Below, one piece after another: positions 10,148-18,857 of a DNA stretch of 23,975 nucleotides. The translations under genes and the position numbers were made by a program. Location of the stretch: assembly GCA_003427395.1 (NCBI GenBank), contig BFEA01000082.1:2775400-2799374 (forward strand), in the 5' to 3' direction. This DNA is from Chara braunii. Its lineage: Eukaryota; Streptophyta; Charophyceae; Charales; Characeae. Below the pieces are notes generated by a model. The model saw only the letters and a list, made by a program, of their open reading frames with translations. It did not search any database and was not told the DNA's origin. Position 1 is the stretch's first letter, and the number at the start of each line of letters is the position of its first letter.

Positions 10148-10475
10148 ACACAGCACACACACACACGAAAACAAGTCTGGCAGTGTATCTTTCCATGTTG
10201 TAGAGGTAGATTTCTTTGATTTTGCTCATCCATTCGATGAAAGTACACGNNNNNNNNNNNNNNNNNNNNNNNNNNNNNNNNNNNNNNNNNNNNNNNNNNN
10301 NNNNNNNNNNNNNNNNNNNNNNNNNNNNNNNNNNNNNNNNNNNNNNNNNNNNNNNNNNNNNNNNNNAGGCTGCTCAGTTGATGCACACACACAAAAAAAC
10401 AAAAAAAAAGTGTGGCAGTGTATACTTCCATGTTATAGGGGTAGATTCATTCGAATTTTTTTTTTTTTTTCTCTT
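10148..10475 (+). repeat. Direct repeat of about 65 bp flanking the assembly gap
   Basis: The segment with CA repeats, then GGCAGTGTAT, TTCCATGTT, TAGAGGTAGATT occurs at about 10150-10222 and again, slightly diverged, at about 10383-10455. The copies are 235 bp apart as assembled. The 117 N (10250-10366) lie between them, so the gap probably hides part of a tandem array inside M2. Confidence 0.75.
10250..10366. other. Assembly gap (117 N)
   Basis: Undetermined bases; true length unknown. Confidence 1.
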
Positions 10476-10692
10476 TCTTCAACGGCAAATTGTTTTTTTT
10501 TTTTTTTTTAAATACTACAGGGCCCCTCAAGACCCCCCCTACCATCCCTGGGGGTCAAAACCCCTCTGTCACCCCGCCACCAAGCCCAGGCACGTTCAGA
10601 CGGGGGTCGTCCGTAGGACCGTACGCCCGTTCGTACGTTCGAACGCACGGGCCGTACGCTGACCCCCCATACCACGTACTGGGGACTACACT

Positions 10693-10702
10693 GCCTCTCT
10701 GC
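10693..10702 (+). repeat. M2 target-site duplication, right copy (degenerate)
   Basis: GCCTCTCTGC, partner of 9678-9687 with three mismatches. Confidence 0.5.
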
Positions 10703-10904
10703 ACGATTGAATGGTCATCAGTTGGGATGGTCGGATCAAGCCGCGGAGCGGACTTATGCGCGCGACTTGAACGAGCACCCCAAGTGTGTGAAATGTTCGA
10801 TCGTCCTGCCTTCATCCTTTTGGAATCTTCCTCCTTCCTTTTCCCTGCCTGTGTAAGCCCCTCGCTACCCGCATTACACGCTGGTGGCCCGCCGCCCTCC
10901 GCGC

Positions 10905-10910
10905 TATAAG
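10905..10910 (+). promoter_or_regulatory. Candidate TATA box of the element 1 3' LTR
   Basis: CTATAAG followed by GCA and then pyrimidine-rich DNA and TCTCGACT, the same order of blocks as around the stronger TATAAAA at 14114 in the element 2 LTR. Its place about 0.75 kb into the LTR (M2 excluded) parallels about 0.9 kb in element 2. Confidence 0.5.
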
Positions 10911-11247
10911 TTTTGCAGCCCCTTCCTCTTCCCCTCTTTGATCTCGACTGCAATGTTGTGCGAGCTATACGTGAAGCCCGCGGCGCCGAACAGGCTTGAC
11001 GGGCCCAAGCGACGGGCGGAGTGACGGCGTGAGGTGGGATTAGCCGTACACTCAGAGTGAGGCAGTCGAAGGGACAGAGCAGTGGTGGAGTTCAAAGGTG
11101 GTCGGCAGCAGGGCCTTGTGGCTCTGGTTGGTTGGCGTTTGAGTGTGCGGGTGGCTTCGCCTGACAGAGGCCAGCACTGTTGTGATTTTGAATTGCGAAG
11201 GACTCACTCTTTTCTCCATTGCTGCTTTGTTCAAGCGTCCTGTGTGC

Positions 11248-11253
11248 AATAAA
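11248..11253 (+). promoter_or_regulatory. Candidate poly(A) signal in the element 1 3' LTR
   Basis: AATAAA about 340 bp downstream of the candidate TATA box, followed by GT-rich sequence. If used, it would delimit the R region and place ORF0 in U5. A single hexamer is weak evidence. Confidence 0.35.
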
Positions 11254-12108
11254 GTAAGTGTGGGTACTTTGTCGCATGCATGTCTCTCGTGATGAGTGTC
11301 TATGGACGTTGAATGCTTCGTTGTCCAGGATGTATGAGTTGTGAATGTGGAATGGTGTTGTGGTTGTGACGTGCATGAAGGCTCGACGCTCGGGAGTCAT
11401 TGGAGGTCATGCGTCTGCCTGCATGCATGATTGTGTTGATGCCATTTGCTTCCCGGCCCTCGCCGATCCCTACGATACGAGTGACCACTAGGGGTCGTCG
11501 TCGGTTTCTCTCTCTCCCTCTCGTGCGCAGGTGCCACGTGTCCATGATCTCCACTCACAAAGGCTGGTCGTCGGCAACCAGGGACATCGAACGAAGGTGC
11601 TACCGCCCTGCCCCTATCTCTCTGCTACCCATCCATCGCTGTTATCATTATAATGATGATTTTGCGGCTAACGACACTGTCTCCCCGAACTTGCATCTTT
11701 GACATAAGTGGGAGTGAGTGGGGCAAGGGTCTGTGAGATTTGTATGGAGTCAAGATTCGCTGTTCCGAACGTGCGTATGGGTAATTGCCCGTGGTCCAAC
11801 CTCGCGTCGATCCGCCATAGCGACGATCCGTTCTTTCCGATTGGAGACGAAGACAGCGTGTACTGCGATGCGGATGTGCAGAGTGCGCTGTTGCGGACCG
11901 GCCGGGTCCATTTGTATGACCCGTCCAAGGCCTGTCCACATAGGCGGAAGTGGGTTCGTTCTGGTTGGTCGGTTTGCTTCCCCGACTCTAATATTGTCAT
12001 ACACTGACTTAAACCACCAGTCCTTGGCCCAGCTATTGAAGTCGAGCCTGAATATGCCCTGCGCGCCAATTTTTGGCGAGCCTGCGGGGAGTGGGAAAAA
12101 ATACGGGA

Positions 12109-12164
12109 CATCTGCTGCTGCAAGCAGGTACCGCCCCTTCCTTTAGACCTGCTGCCAGCAGATG
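12109..12164. repeat. Hairpin inside T1
   Basis: CATCTGCTG...GCAGGT at 12109-12129 pairs with ACCTGCTGCCAGCAGATG at 12147-12164 with a small bulge and a loop of about 17 bases. No loop motif is recognised. Confidence 0.7.
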
Positions 12165-12199
12165 GAACGTAAACAGGCTGTCGTTTTCTTGTTTCCACT

Positions 12200-12723
12200 C
12201 ACGCATTCAATGCTCCCGTGAAGGATCTTCTTCCAAAAAAAAAAAAGCCAAAAAAAAAAAAAACAAAAAAAAACGTGAACGTCGTGCAGCAGTGAAGCCA
12301 GATACATGCGTCGAAGTTGCAACGTTACACTGCCTCTGGGACCTGAGGCAAGGAATGCTCCCGTCTCTCACGGGGAGCAAGTGCAGAAACAGCCAACTAT
12401 CTTATTATCAAAAAAAAAAAAAAAAACGAAAAGGGGGAAACGGGAAACAGGCATCTGAACGTGATTGGCCTGAGATTCATACAACGGCGTGCAGCAGTGA
12501 AGCCAGAGACATGCGTCGAAGTTGCTACGTCACACTGCCTCTGGGACTTGAGGCATTGAATGCTCCCCAGTCTCTCACGGGGAGCAAGTGCAAAAACAGC
12601 CATTTATCTGATTACCAAAAAAAAAAAAAAAAAACGAGAAGGGGGAAACGGGAAACCAGCATCTGAACGTGATTGCCCTAAGATTCATATAACGCCGTGC
12701 AGAAGTGAAGCCAGATACATTCT
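12200..12723 (+). repeat. Tandem array of about 205-bp units inside T1
   Basis: Units begin at the motif GTGCAGCAGTGAAGCCAG at 12284, 12489 and 12697 (periods 205 and 208). The third is truncated at about 12723, and a partial unit precedes at about 12200. Each complete unit contains ACACTGCCTCTGGGAC, a hairpin TGCTCCCC/GGGGAGCA (12561-12568 with 12579-12586) and an A tract of more than 15 bases followed by CGAnAAGGGGGAAACGGGAAA. No A or B box of a tRNA-derived SINE is evident. Only the internal A-tract per unit is SINE-like. Confidence 0.85.
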
Positions 12724-14113
12724 ACCCCCCCCCCCAAAAAAAAAAAAATGAAAAGAAAGGAAAGCAACCATCTATCTTTATTTTTTCCTTGTCCGTTTTC
12801 TTTTTTGTTTTTTTGCCTCCTTGCTACCACTGTCCGCGCGTTTCCAGATAGCAGACCGCCAGGACATTGTGCAGTCCTTTTGCTTCGTTTCCATGGGGCC
12901 ACCAGCTCCCTCCCCCATTGCCATCCCAAGCCTTTGCCGAGGCGCGGGAAACACGTAGCGTTAAAGCTAAGGGCCCGCGGCCGATGTATGGGCCAAGTAC
13001 TGGTGGTTTAACCGTGCTGCCTTGGTCGGCAGCTTATGCCACGTGGAAGCCCCAATTTAACTGTTATTGGTGCCGGCGGGGAGACACGTGCCCTTGGTGA
13101 AGGTTCGACCTGCTTTCCCGAACTCTCCCGCAATGTGGGGGCCCTTTCGGCGAGCTTCCGAACCTGGTTGCCCCCAGTACCGCCCTTGTGCTGATGTGAC
13201 GAACCACTTCCCGAACCCGTGCCATCTTTCGTACCCCTGCTTTCGCTTGTATCATACCAACCCCAGAAAAACCCCGTTTCGATTTCTTGTTTTCGGATGC
13301 CGCATTTCTCTTTTTTTTTCCTGAAAGCTTTTTCGACTTCTGGGTTCTGTTTTTCCTTTTTGCAAAATCGGGAAATACATGGGAATTTACGTGCGCCTTA
13401 GCGAGCGCACTAGGAATTGGGCTCGGCAGTTGGGAATTCCGGAACAAGCGGAACTTCGACGTGTCCTTTTCGGGTGTGTATGTTCTTGGGCGCGTCGGGG
13501 AAAACTCTCGGAATTTTGCGTGAATACAAATAGGCGTAGGATTTTCTTTTCCCGCGTCACCTTTTGCGCGCGGATATCGTGATTTCAATTTTTGAATTAG
13601 GATAGAAGCAAGCCGTAACTGTTTCGGTGCCTTTTTCTTTCTTTTTGTTGACGGCGCCGCGTACGCAGAGCTTTCTCCTCTCTGTCCCCCGCATCGCTCC
13701 CTCCCGCGCCTCCCTTCCCTCCTCCCTCCTTTTTCTTTCTCTCCCCGTAACTGTTTTTTCTTCTTCTCTCTCTCTCTCTCTCCCGCCCTGCTTTTTGCGT
13801 GCCCATTTCCGTTTCTTGATCATCAGAATCTTGGACCCGTCTTGCACTACTTCCCGGGCCTTTTCTCCCCTCACCCTCTGAGTCTGGCGCACGACGCCCG
13901 GTCGATCCATCGATAACTCCCGCTCGCCAATCAGGTGCGCGGATCAATAGGACCTTCCTATTGCGCGGCAAATCTGATTGGTTGAACCTTGAGTTTCGAA
14001 GGATCAACATGGCATTCGTAGAGCATTCTTCTCAAAGTCCTCTCCTCCTACTTCTCCTCTTACACCTCAGCCCTCCCGTCGCTTTCTCCCCCTTCTTTCT
14101 CCCCTGTCGCAAC

Positions 14114-14120
14114 TATAAAA
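14114..14120 (+). promoter_or_regulatory. TATA box of element 2 LTR
   Basis: ACTATAAAACCCGC is a good plant-type TATA context, preceded by several hundred bases of C/T-rich DNA. It predicts transcription starting at about 14145, about 1.1 kb before ORF0 and 1.85 kb before the PBS. Confidence 0.6.
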
Positions 14121-14550
14121 CCCGCAAGCGCGTCCGCAAATCTCTCTTACGTTCTCGACTCCTAAGCCAGCTTCCGGGAAGCAGTGGCTAGGCAGAGTGG
14201 GTTGATGCGAGTCGGAAAGTCCTGTCAGGCTAACGATAGACTGGCCGGTTACGCGCTTGATCGCCACAACGGACTGTGGGATCAGGGCGGACCGTGTCGA
14301 GTCTACGACAGCGGGGTGACAATCGCAGTGGTGGGAGTTAGCACGAGGCCGCCGGGACCGTCGGTGCGGGTATGAGGATTGATGATCGGAGTTGAGTGAG
14401 TAATTGGCCCGGGGCCATATTGGAATTAACGGCGAATGCGCCCTTGTTGTTGCGGATCTGTATTTCTGGCGTGAGTGTACGGCGGCAATGTCGAACTTCT
14501 CTCTTCCCGGACCTTCTCATCTTCTATTTTGATTCTCACCCCCCCCTCGA

Positions 14551-14552
<2 letters not shown>

Positions 14553-14624
<72 letters not shown>
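14553..14624 (+). repeat. (CT)n dinucleotide microsatellite
   Basis: About 36 uninterrupted CT units within the presumed transcribed leader of element 2. It generates spurious Ser-Leu and Glu-Arg repeat ORFs. Confidence 0.95.
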
Positions 14625-14628
<4 letters not shown>

Positions 14629-15225
14629 CTTCCCTCTCTCTCTTTGGCATGATGATGCGTCTGAGTTGAATGTCTCTCTCTTGAATGGGAATGGCGTCCT
14701 GCTTCCGTGTGAGAGAACTTCTTACGGAACTCTTCCATTAGTTTCCTGAGTAATCCTCCTACGCAAGGACCCCGTCTTCTTGTCTTGTGAACGGTGGATG
14801 CGTGTGTACTGTGTGAGCAATCCATCTTTTTCCTGTGCATGGCTCATTTTTCGCACCTTCCACAGTGGATGAATGTATGGAAATGCGCGTCTCTTTTGCG
14901 TTGATTAGACGATGGTCGTCGGGATTTTGTCCGAGAATGCAATAGTGTTTAGATCTGTAGTTTTGAGTGCACTGCGCATGCCATCTGCCTTATGCTCCGA
15001 CATCAGCAAGCCAAATCACGAGGCGACCTCGAGAAACAAGGCGCCTGGGATTAAAGTCGCGTTGGCTCACTAAACCTGAGCCGCGGATCGATCCCTTAGT
15101 TATATGCATGATCAAGTTGTTAAAGCGTCTGTCTCTCTCTCCCTCTCGTGTTGAAGGAAATTGTTTATGAGTAGCACGAGTGTTTTCTTTTTCTGGATGA
15201 CGATTAAAGTTTACAATTGATTGAT

Positions 15226-15720
15226 ATGTGGACTGACCAGTACCCTTCGATCACGCACCAGCCTTCCGTACCTCCCGTCCCAACACGGCCTTTTCCGTAT
15301 AACGAGGGAAGGACACGTGTATGTGAGTGGGACGTACGAGAAGCTGTCGCACAGATCGGCGGGCGATATTACTTACCTCCGGCCAACCGCTGTTCAAGGT
15401 TCGTAGAGGCTGGGTTTGTCATTATCGATACACACTTCCCACCTTACTCGGTATTGTTGCCATTCAACGAGTTGATCACCATCCCGTGGACGGCAATAGA
15501 ACCCCACTGGCCTCGCACTCTGTGCACCGAATGTCAGCGTTTTGAGCGCTACGAGTCCAGGGGTTTCCACTACCGTGTGCGGAGTGAAGACGAGCATAAA
15601 GAAAGAGCCACGCGGCTGAGACCATCCACGTCAGACTCGGAACTGACCAGTGAACGACGACGAGATTTGATACGAAAACGAGACACGGGAAGCGTGCCAA
15701 AGCCTTTCCGTTCTAAATGA
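15226..15720 (+). CDS. ORF0: uncharacterised protein encoded inside the element 2 LTR
   Basis: An open frame of 164 codons, starting at the first ATG after an in-frame TAA at 15205 and ending TGA at 15718. I do not recognise it. The N-terminal half has aromatic and hydrophobic segments (RYYLPPANRCSRFVEAGFVI, then PWTAIEPHW), the middle a CTEC pair (about residues 101-104), and the last 60 residues are charged and Arg/Ser-rich. It lies upstream of the PBS and downstream of the TATA box, so it would be the first sizeable ORF on the genomic RNA. Related remnants sit in the two element 1 LTRs (370-770 and 11709-13110), with the same relation to a PBS at the first of these. An RNA-binding or regulatory role is possible but purely speculative. 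Confidence 0.6.
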   Translation: MWTDQYPSITHQPSVPPVPTRPFPYNEGRTRVCEWDVREAVAQIGGRYYLPPANRCSRFVEAGFVIIDTHFPPYSVLLPFNELITIPWTAIEPHWPRTLCTECQRFERYESRGFHYRVRSEDEHKERATRLRPSTSDSELTSERRRDLIRKRDTGSVPKPFRSK

Positions 15721-15984
15721 CGGGCTGTAGCCCAGTGCGAAGCTCGGCAGTACTTTTTGGATTGAATTTGAATCTTTCTTTTTCCACGCCGTGCCCGCGC
15801 GCACATTCCGCGACGCGCGAAAGCAATCGACTTGCTTCATCGGACCAACATGGGGGATTTCAGTTCCATCTGTGTCCCCACACTCAATTTCCAAAAATCC
15901 TTGGCACACCCCATCTTGTTGTTTTTCTGGGCCTCTTTCAGCACGCCTAACACTCCGAACGGAAGACAGCATAGGGCGTAAGGT

Positions 15985-15996
15985 TGGTATCGGAGC
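15985..15996 (+). other. Element 2 primer-binding site (initiator tRNA-Met)
   Basis: TGGTATCGGAGC matches the complement of the plant initiator tRNA-Met 3' end with one A to G difference. It is immediately followed by a perfect 14-bp palindrome, CCGACACGTGTCGG (15996-16009). Confidence 0.85.
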
Positions 15997-16120
15997 CGAC
16001 ACGTGTCGGTTCTGATGATAGTAAGTCGAATTTGCGAGAGGTAGGAGAGGCCCTCAACTAGCTCGTCGGGATCGCCCAGTGACCAGGTCTCAGTCTAGTG
16101 CGGCTGCAGCCGCAGTACCA

Positions 16121-17204
16121 ATGGTGGACGGTACTAGGGTGATCGTTAGCATCCCTGACCCCTTCCCCTTCTTCCCCAACCATACCCATCCCGAGGCATG
16201 GCTAGAAGCTGTCGAAGCTCAAAACTACAGCGCAGCCGATTTTCCCCGCGTTCTGACATTGCTACTCCGCAACACGTCGCATGACTGGTTTAGAAAACAC
16301 ACGTGGGTAGATTGGGCTACTTTCAAGCAAGCCTTCTTGGCTCGATTCGATACGGTCAGTGAAGATGTCGTCTGGTACGTACTCAAAAATCGACCACAAG
16401 GACCAGGGGAATTGTTGCCCGATTTCGTCGATCGATTTCAAACTATGCTGCACAAATCAGGGCGAGACAAAAAATCCGCCTGACATTTGTTCATCGATCA
16501 TCTACGAAGTCCGACATTAAAGGCAAACTGCAGAAAAAGGTCCCGCCGAAAACACACCAGCTATCAGCTATCATCACTAAAGCATTAGAGCTGGACCTGG
16601 CGATACAAAAAAATATATCAGTCTGGGAGACGAAGATATTACAGATACCATACGGGATGTAACGGCCAAAAGGCGATCATGGTTGCAGGCGGTCGAACGG
16701 TTTTATCCCCGCCCCGACCATGACCTTCCCGGCGGGATCGTTTCCGATATCCCGCCTGCTTCTCCTTCCTCTCCCCTGGTGAATCAATCGATCGCAGCTG
16801 TTAAAAGCGGAATCTCACCCGAATCCCCCTCGCCGGCCATAACTGACTTACACCTTGCCCAGATGATCCATACGGCCACTACCAAGCAGTCCGAATGGAT
16901 GAGCAATCTAATCCAATTGCAGGCCGCTCATATAGAACGAATGGAACAGATAATGAGCAGGATAATTAAGCCTAACCCGGCTCCCGCTCGGCTTGCCCCT
17001 GCTTCGTTTCCACTCTTACCTGCCCCGCCTGCTCCAGGGTTCGCACCTCAGTTCCCTCATCTAGCCAATCCAGCCGGAAAGATCGAGTGTTTTAACTGCA
17101 AACAGCCCGGGCATTTCGCCCGGGACTGTCCGCAGCCAAAACGTAATCAGCCTCCACCTGCGGCGGCCCCCGTGGCCCCGAATCAAGACGAGTGGCCGCT
17201 TTGA
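16121..17204 (+). pseudogene. gag: Element 2 gag (capsid and nucleocapsid), frameshifted
   Basis: Gag forms the cytoplasmic particle that packages the RNA. The first in-frame ATG is 16121; an upstream GTG at 16079 in the same frame may be a mutated start. Residues of the capsid-like region run to a TGA at 16481. Downstream the typical block FIDHLRSP (16487-16510) and then LSAIITKALELDLA (about 16561-16602) are in different frames, so at least one stop and one frameshift occur before about 16683. The C-terminal frame is intact from there: Pro-rich, with a canonical CCHC knuckle CFNCKQPGHFARDC at 17088-17129. It ends TGA at 17202-17204, overlapping the ATG of the next ORF (TGATG). Confidence 0.85.
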
Positions 17205-18165
17205 TGGATACAGCCCAAGGAGGAGAGCTCGTGGCGTATGCCCCAGAGCAGCCTTCCCCCTCGACGATAATGGCGTCGACATCAGGAGCTTCTCCCTCTG
17301 ACACTGCGGACGTGGTCGATCCACTCGAATATCTTCATCTTGGAGGCATGGTCGGAGCAATCCGATCGGCCCCTGATGATCTCGAATGGGTCGATCGCGA
17401 ATCCAATCCTGGTCCGCAGTTCCGAACAGGAGAGATCGACGTGCTAAAAGCACTCAAACAACTAGACATTCGCGTTCCGATCCCGGTGGGACATCTGCTC
17501 ACCATATCTGAAGCGGCGAATGATAAACTTTTACAGCATTGCCAGAAAAAATCAAAAGCGCTTTACCTATCAGCGCATGCAACGAATGCTGAAAAAGAAG
17601 GAAGGAAGCGAGGAAGTTGCACCCCCTGAGCCTGACACGAAAGAACCGGAACCGGAAGCCGCACGTATAGCAGCGATCTCTTTAGCGAAAAAAGATCACT
17701 TCGTACGAGCTCGACCGGTATTGTGGAAAAGTGCGAAATGTGACTGTGAAGTTTGGGGCAAGCCGTTTAATGCCCTTATTGACACAGGGTCTTCTGCTGT
17801 GGCCATATCATTGGATACTGTCAAAAAGACGGGATGACTGGGATCCAGTCTTCCTCAATCTGGCAAAGACAATTATGTCTCTGTCGACGAAGAGGCAATG
17901 AACATCGTAGGCATTATCGAGAACGTGGTTGTAAAAGTCGGGCGAGTACACATCCTTGTTAACGCGCTCGTAATAGATGTACGTTCCTATTCTGTGTTAT
18001 TGGGATTACCTTGGGCGATGGCGGTAGGCGCACGTCTGCATTTCGATTCGAGACAATTGGTGCTCACGCAAACTGGGGGAAAGTCTCAAACGGTCCCATT
18101 GCGAGTTTCCACCCGAACGATAAAACGGGTCCCTAACTCGGCCCAAATTGGGATAATTCGATGCA
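17204..18165 (+). pseudogene. pro: Element 2 protease region
   Basis: The retropepsin that would mature Gag and Pol. The ORF opens with ATG 17204, overlapping the gag stop by one base. About 140 N-terminal residues include LLTISEAANDKLLQ, conserved in element 1. A frameshift between about 17520 and 17629 moves to the frame carrying the active site: ALIDTGSSAVA, with DTGS at 17781-17792, which is fully canonical. TGA at 17835 then interrupts the frame. After it the C-terminal half of the fold is recognisable (YSVLLGLPWAMAVGARLHFD, about 17989-18048). One frameshift and one stop make it non-functional as read. Confidence 0.85.
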
Positions 18166-18857
18166 TTGATCCCGAGGAGTGCTCTCCCTCGGACATCAGT
18201 GATGGAATCAAGGAACAAGAATACGAAGAAGAGCTGCCCAGCGAAGATGAATGGAAGCACCTGGTTGAACTTTTCGAACACGAAAATCCCGAGGAATTCC
18301 AAGTGTGCCCTGACCCTGCTCGAAGTTTCCATGTGGATTCCGGAGACAGCGCGCTTGCGCCTCCGATAACTCAAGTTAGTCATTTGGTCCTGCTTGGGAA
18401 ACCTATCTTACAAGTATCCGACCTGGCTGATGATTTGGAACCCTCTCGCACCTTATACGAAGGAGCTCTCTCCTTACGATCGCGCTACCAGCAAACAGAA
18501 CGGTATTTGGATGTTTCTGTTTTTCCGCCCAAATCGTTACTAACGGCAGAAGCCACCATCGCCTTGATTAAACAAGAGGCAGAGGCACCGGTAAGTGATG
18601 TACTTAATCTGATGCAAGAAATGACGGATCTAACGGGGCTAACGGTGGAACCAACCTCGGGTGGTTCAGAAACTGATGCCGAGGTCAAAGAAACGGAGAT
18701 GATCAGCCCCGCTGAGTCCCAGATGATAGCAACTGTCTTCTCTGTTCGCACCAGTAGTTCCGTTTTCTCTAGTGTCCATGAACGGCGGGAACGGCCGATT
18801 GATTGGGTCGATATGCCCCTCAAGAATTCCGAGGAATCAACAATCCCCCTCCCGAGT
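18166..18857 (+). CDS. pol: Element 2 PR-RT linker (in frame with RT)
   Basis: An open stretch of about 230 codons joining the protease to RT in one frame (the frame runs 17838-19253). It is acidic in places (EEELPSEDEW near 18223-18252; EVKETEM near 18681) and has no recognised domain. Parts are conserved in element 1 at 3390-3500. Its length is unusual, since PR and RT are often close in Ty3/gypsy polyproteins. It could be a disordered spacer; no catalytic motif is visible. Confidence 0.55.

Larger units (their letters stand above)
9688..10692. mobile_element. M2: TIR transposon of the M1 family, about 1 kb with assembly gap
   Basis: The left end reads AGTGTCATCACTACGTACGG; the right end in reverse reads AGTGTAGTCCCCAGTACGTG. 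Both subtermini are rich in CGTACG (four on the left, three on the right) and each is followed inward by a G-rich stretch and then a homopolymer: A30 at 9872-9901 on the left, and T runs at 10456-10470 and 10493-10509 on the right. The organisation, TIR - CGTACG block - A tract, mirrored at the other end, is that of M1 at a larger scale. The interior holds TGAT and CA microsatellites and a direct repeat around the 117-N gap. No protein-coding capacity is visible outside the gap. Confidence 0.75.
12009..13011. mobile_element. T1: non-autonomous TIR transposon (TA or TTAA target)
   Basis: The ends are near-perfect inverted repeats: after TTAA, ACCACCAGTCCTTGGCCCA at 12013 and, read in reverse from 13007, ACCACCAGTACTTGGCCCA (18 of 19). 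TTAA is present at both edges (12009-12012 and 13008-13011). The homologous LTR at 572-587 carries the uninterrupted site, CACGGACGTAACCGTG, equal in length to the flanks here with one target copy. The sequence cannot distinguish a TA duplication (Tc1/mariner type) from TTAA (piggyBac type). Inside are a 56-bp hairpin (12109-12164) and a tandem array with A tracts (12200-12723). No transposase is encoded. Confidence 0.85.
11709..13110 (+). pseudogene. LTR-internal ORF remnant (ORF0, copy B), interrupted by T1
   Basis: Homologous to the intact-looking ORF at 15226-15720. The frame starting near 11708 contains DPFFPIGDEDSVYCDADVQS, aligned with RPFPYNEGRTRVCEWDVREA of the element 2 copy, and then VRSGWSVCFPDS, aligned with FVEAGFVIIDTHFPP. 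It is closed by TGA at 12005. After T1 the homology resumes: LPWSAAYATW at about 13018-13047 aligns with TIPWTAIEPHW, and WCRRGDTC aligns with the CTEC region. The frame differs across the insertion, so it was or became broken independently of T1. Function unknown; the conserved Trp, aromatic and Cys positions suggest a small folded domain that was once under selection. Confidence 0.65.
9152..13194 (+). repeat. Element 1 3' LTR (interrupted by M2 and T1, truncated by element 2)
   Basis: Placed by order (after ORF3 and a purine tract) and by content: 11806-12012 plus 13010-13205 match the 5' LTR remnant at 370-790, and the ORF0 copy matches that in the element 2 LTR. Subtracting M2 with its duplication and T1 leaves about 2.0 kb, and about 0.4 kb of tail homologous to 790-1232 is missing, so the full LTR would be about 2.4 kb. 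Element 2 LTR begins at 13195 where the tail should be, which fits element 2 having inserted here. From 9152 to 9677 and 10703 to 11700 I see no gene apart from the core promoter signals listed separately. Confidence 0.5.
13195..15981 (+). repeat. Element 2 5' LTR (boundaries approximate)
   Basis: The start is set at TGTGACGAACC, because homology to the inverted copy at 1-368 begins exactly there and because an LTR normally starts with TG. The end lies just before the PBS at 15985. It contains a TATA box (14114), a long CT microsatellite (14553-14624) and ORF0 (15226-15720). A length near 2.8 kb is at the long end for Ty3/gypsy but consistent with about 2.4 kb estimated for element 1. From 13600 to 15225 there is pyrimidine-rich promoter-like sequence and presumed leader; no other gene is supported. 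The second LTR is outside the window, so the ends cannot be verified here. Confidence 0.55.

Noticed and set aside
9910-10229. Minus-strand ORFs rich in Asn-Gln-Ser-Ile
   Set aside because: They are direct translations of the TGAT microsatellite and CA repeats inside M2, and one continues into N bases. No evidence of a protein.
12073-12666. 197-codon Lys-rich plus-strand ORF inside T1
   Set aside because: It reads through A tracts of the 205-bp tandem units; the repeated protein segments only mirror the DNA repeat.
13064-13588. 174-codon minus-strand ORF
   Set aside because: It lies across the boundary between the element 1 and element 2 LTRs, and the homologous sequences at 1-368 and 600-790 do not preserve the frame. 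Chance ORF.
14426-14840. Arg-Glu or Ser-Leu repeat ORFs on both strands
   Set aside because: Produced by the CT dinucleotide run at 14553-14624.
15985-15996. TGGTATCGGAGC considered as part of a tRNA gene
   Set aside because: Only the 12-base 3' complement is present; no cloverleaf or A/B boxes around it. It is a primer-binding site.
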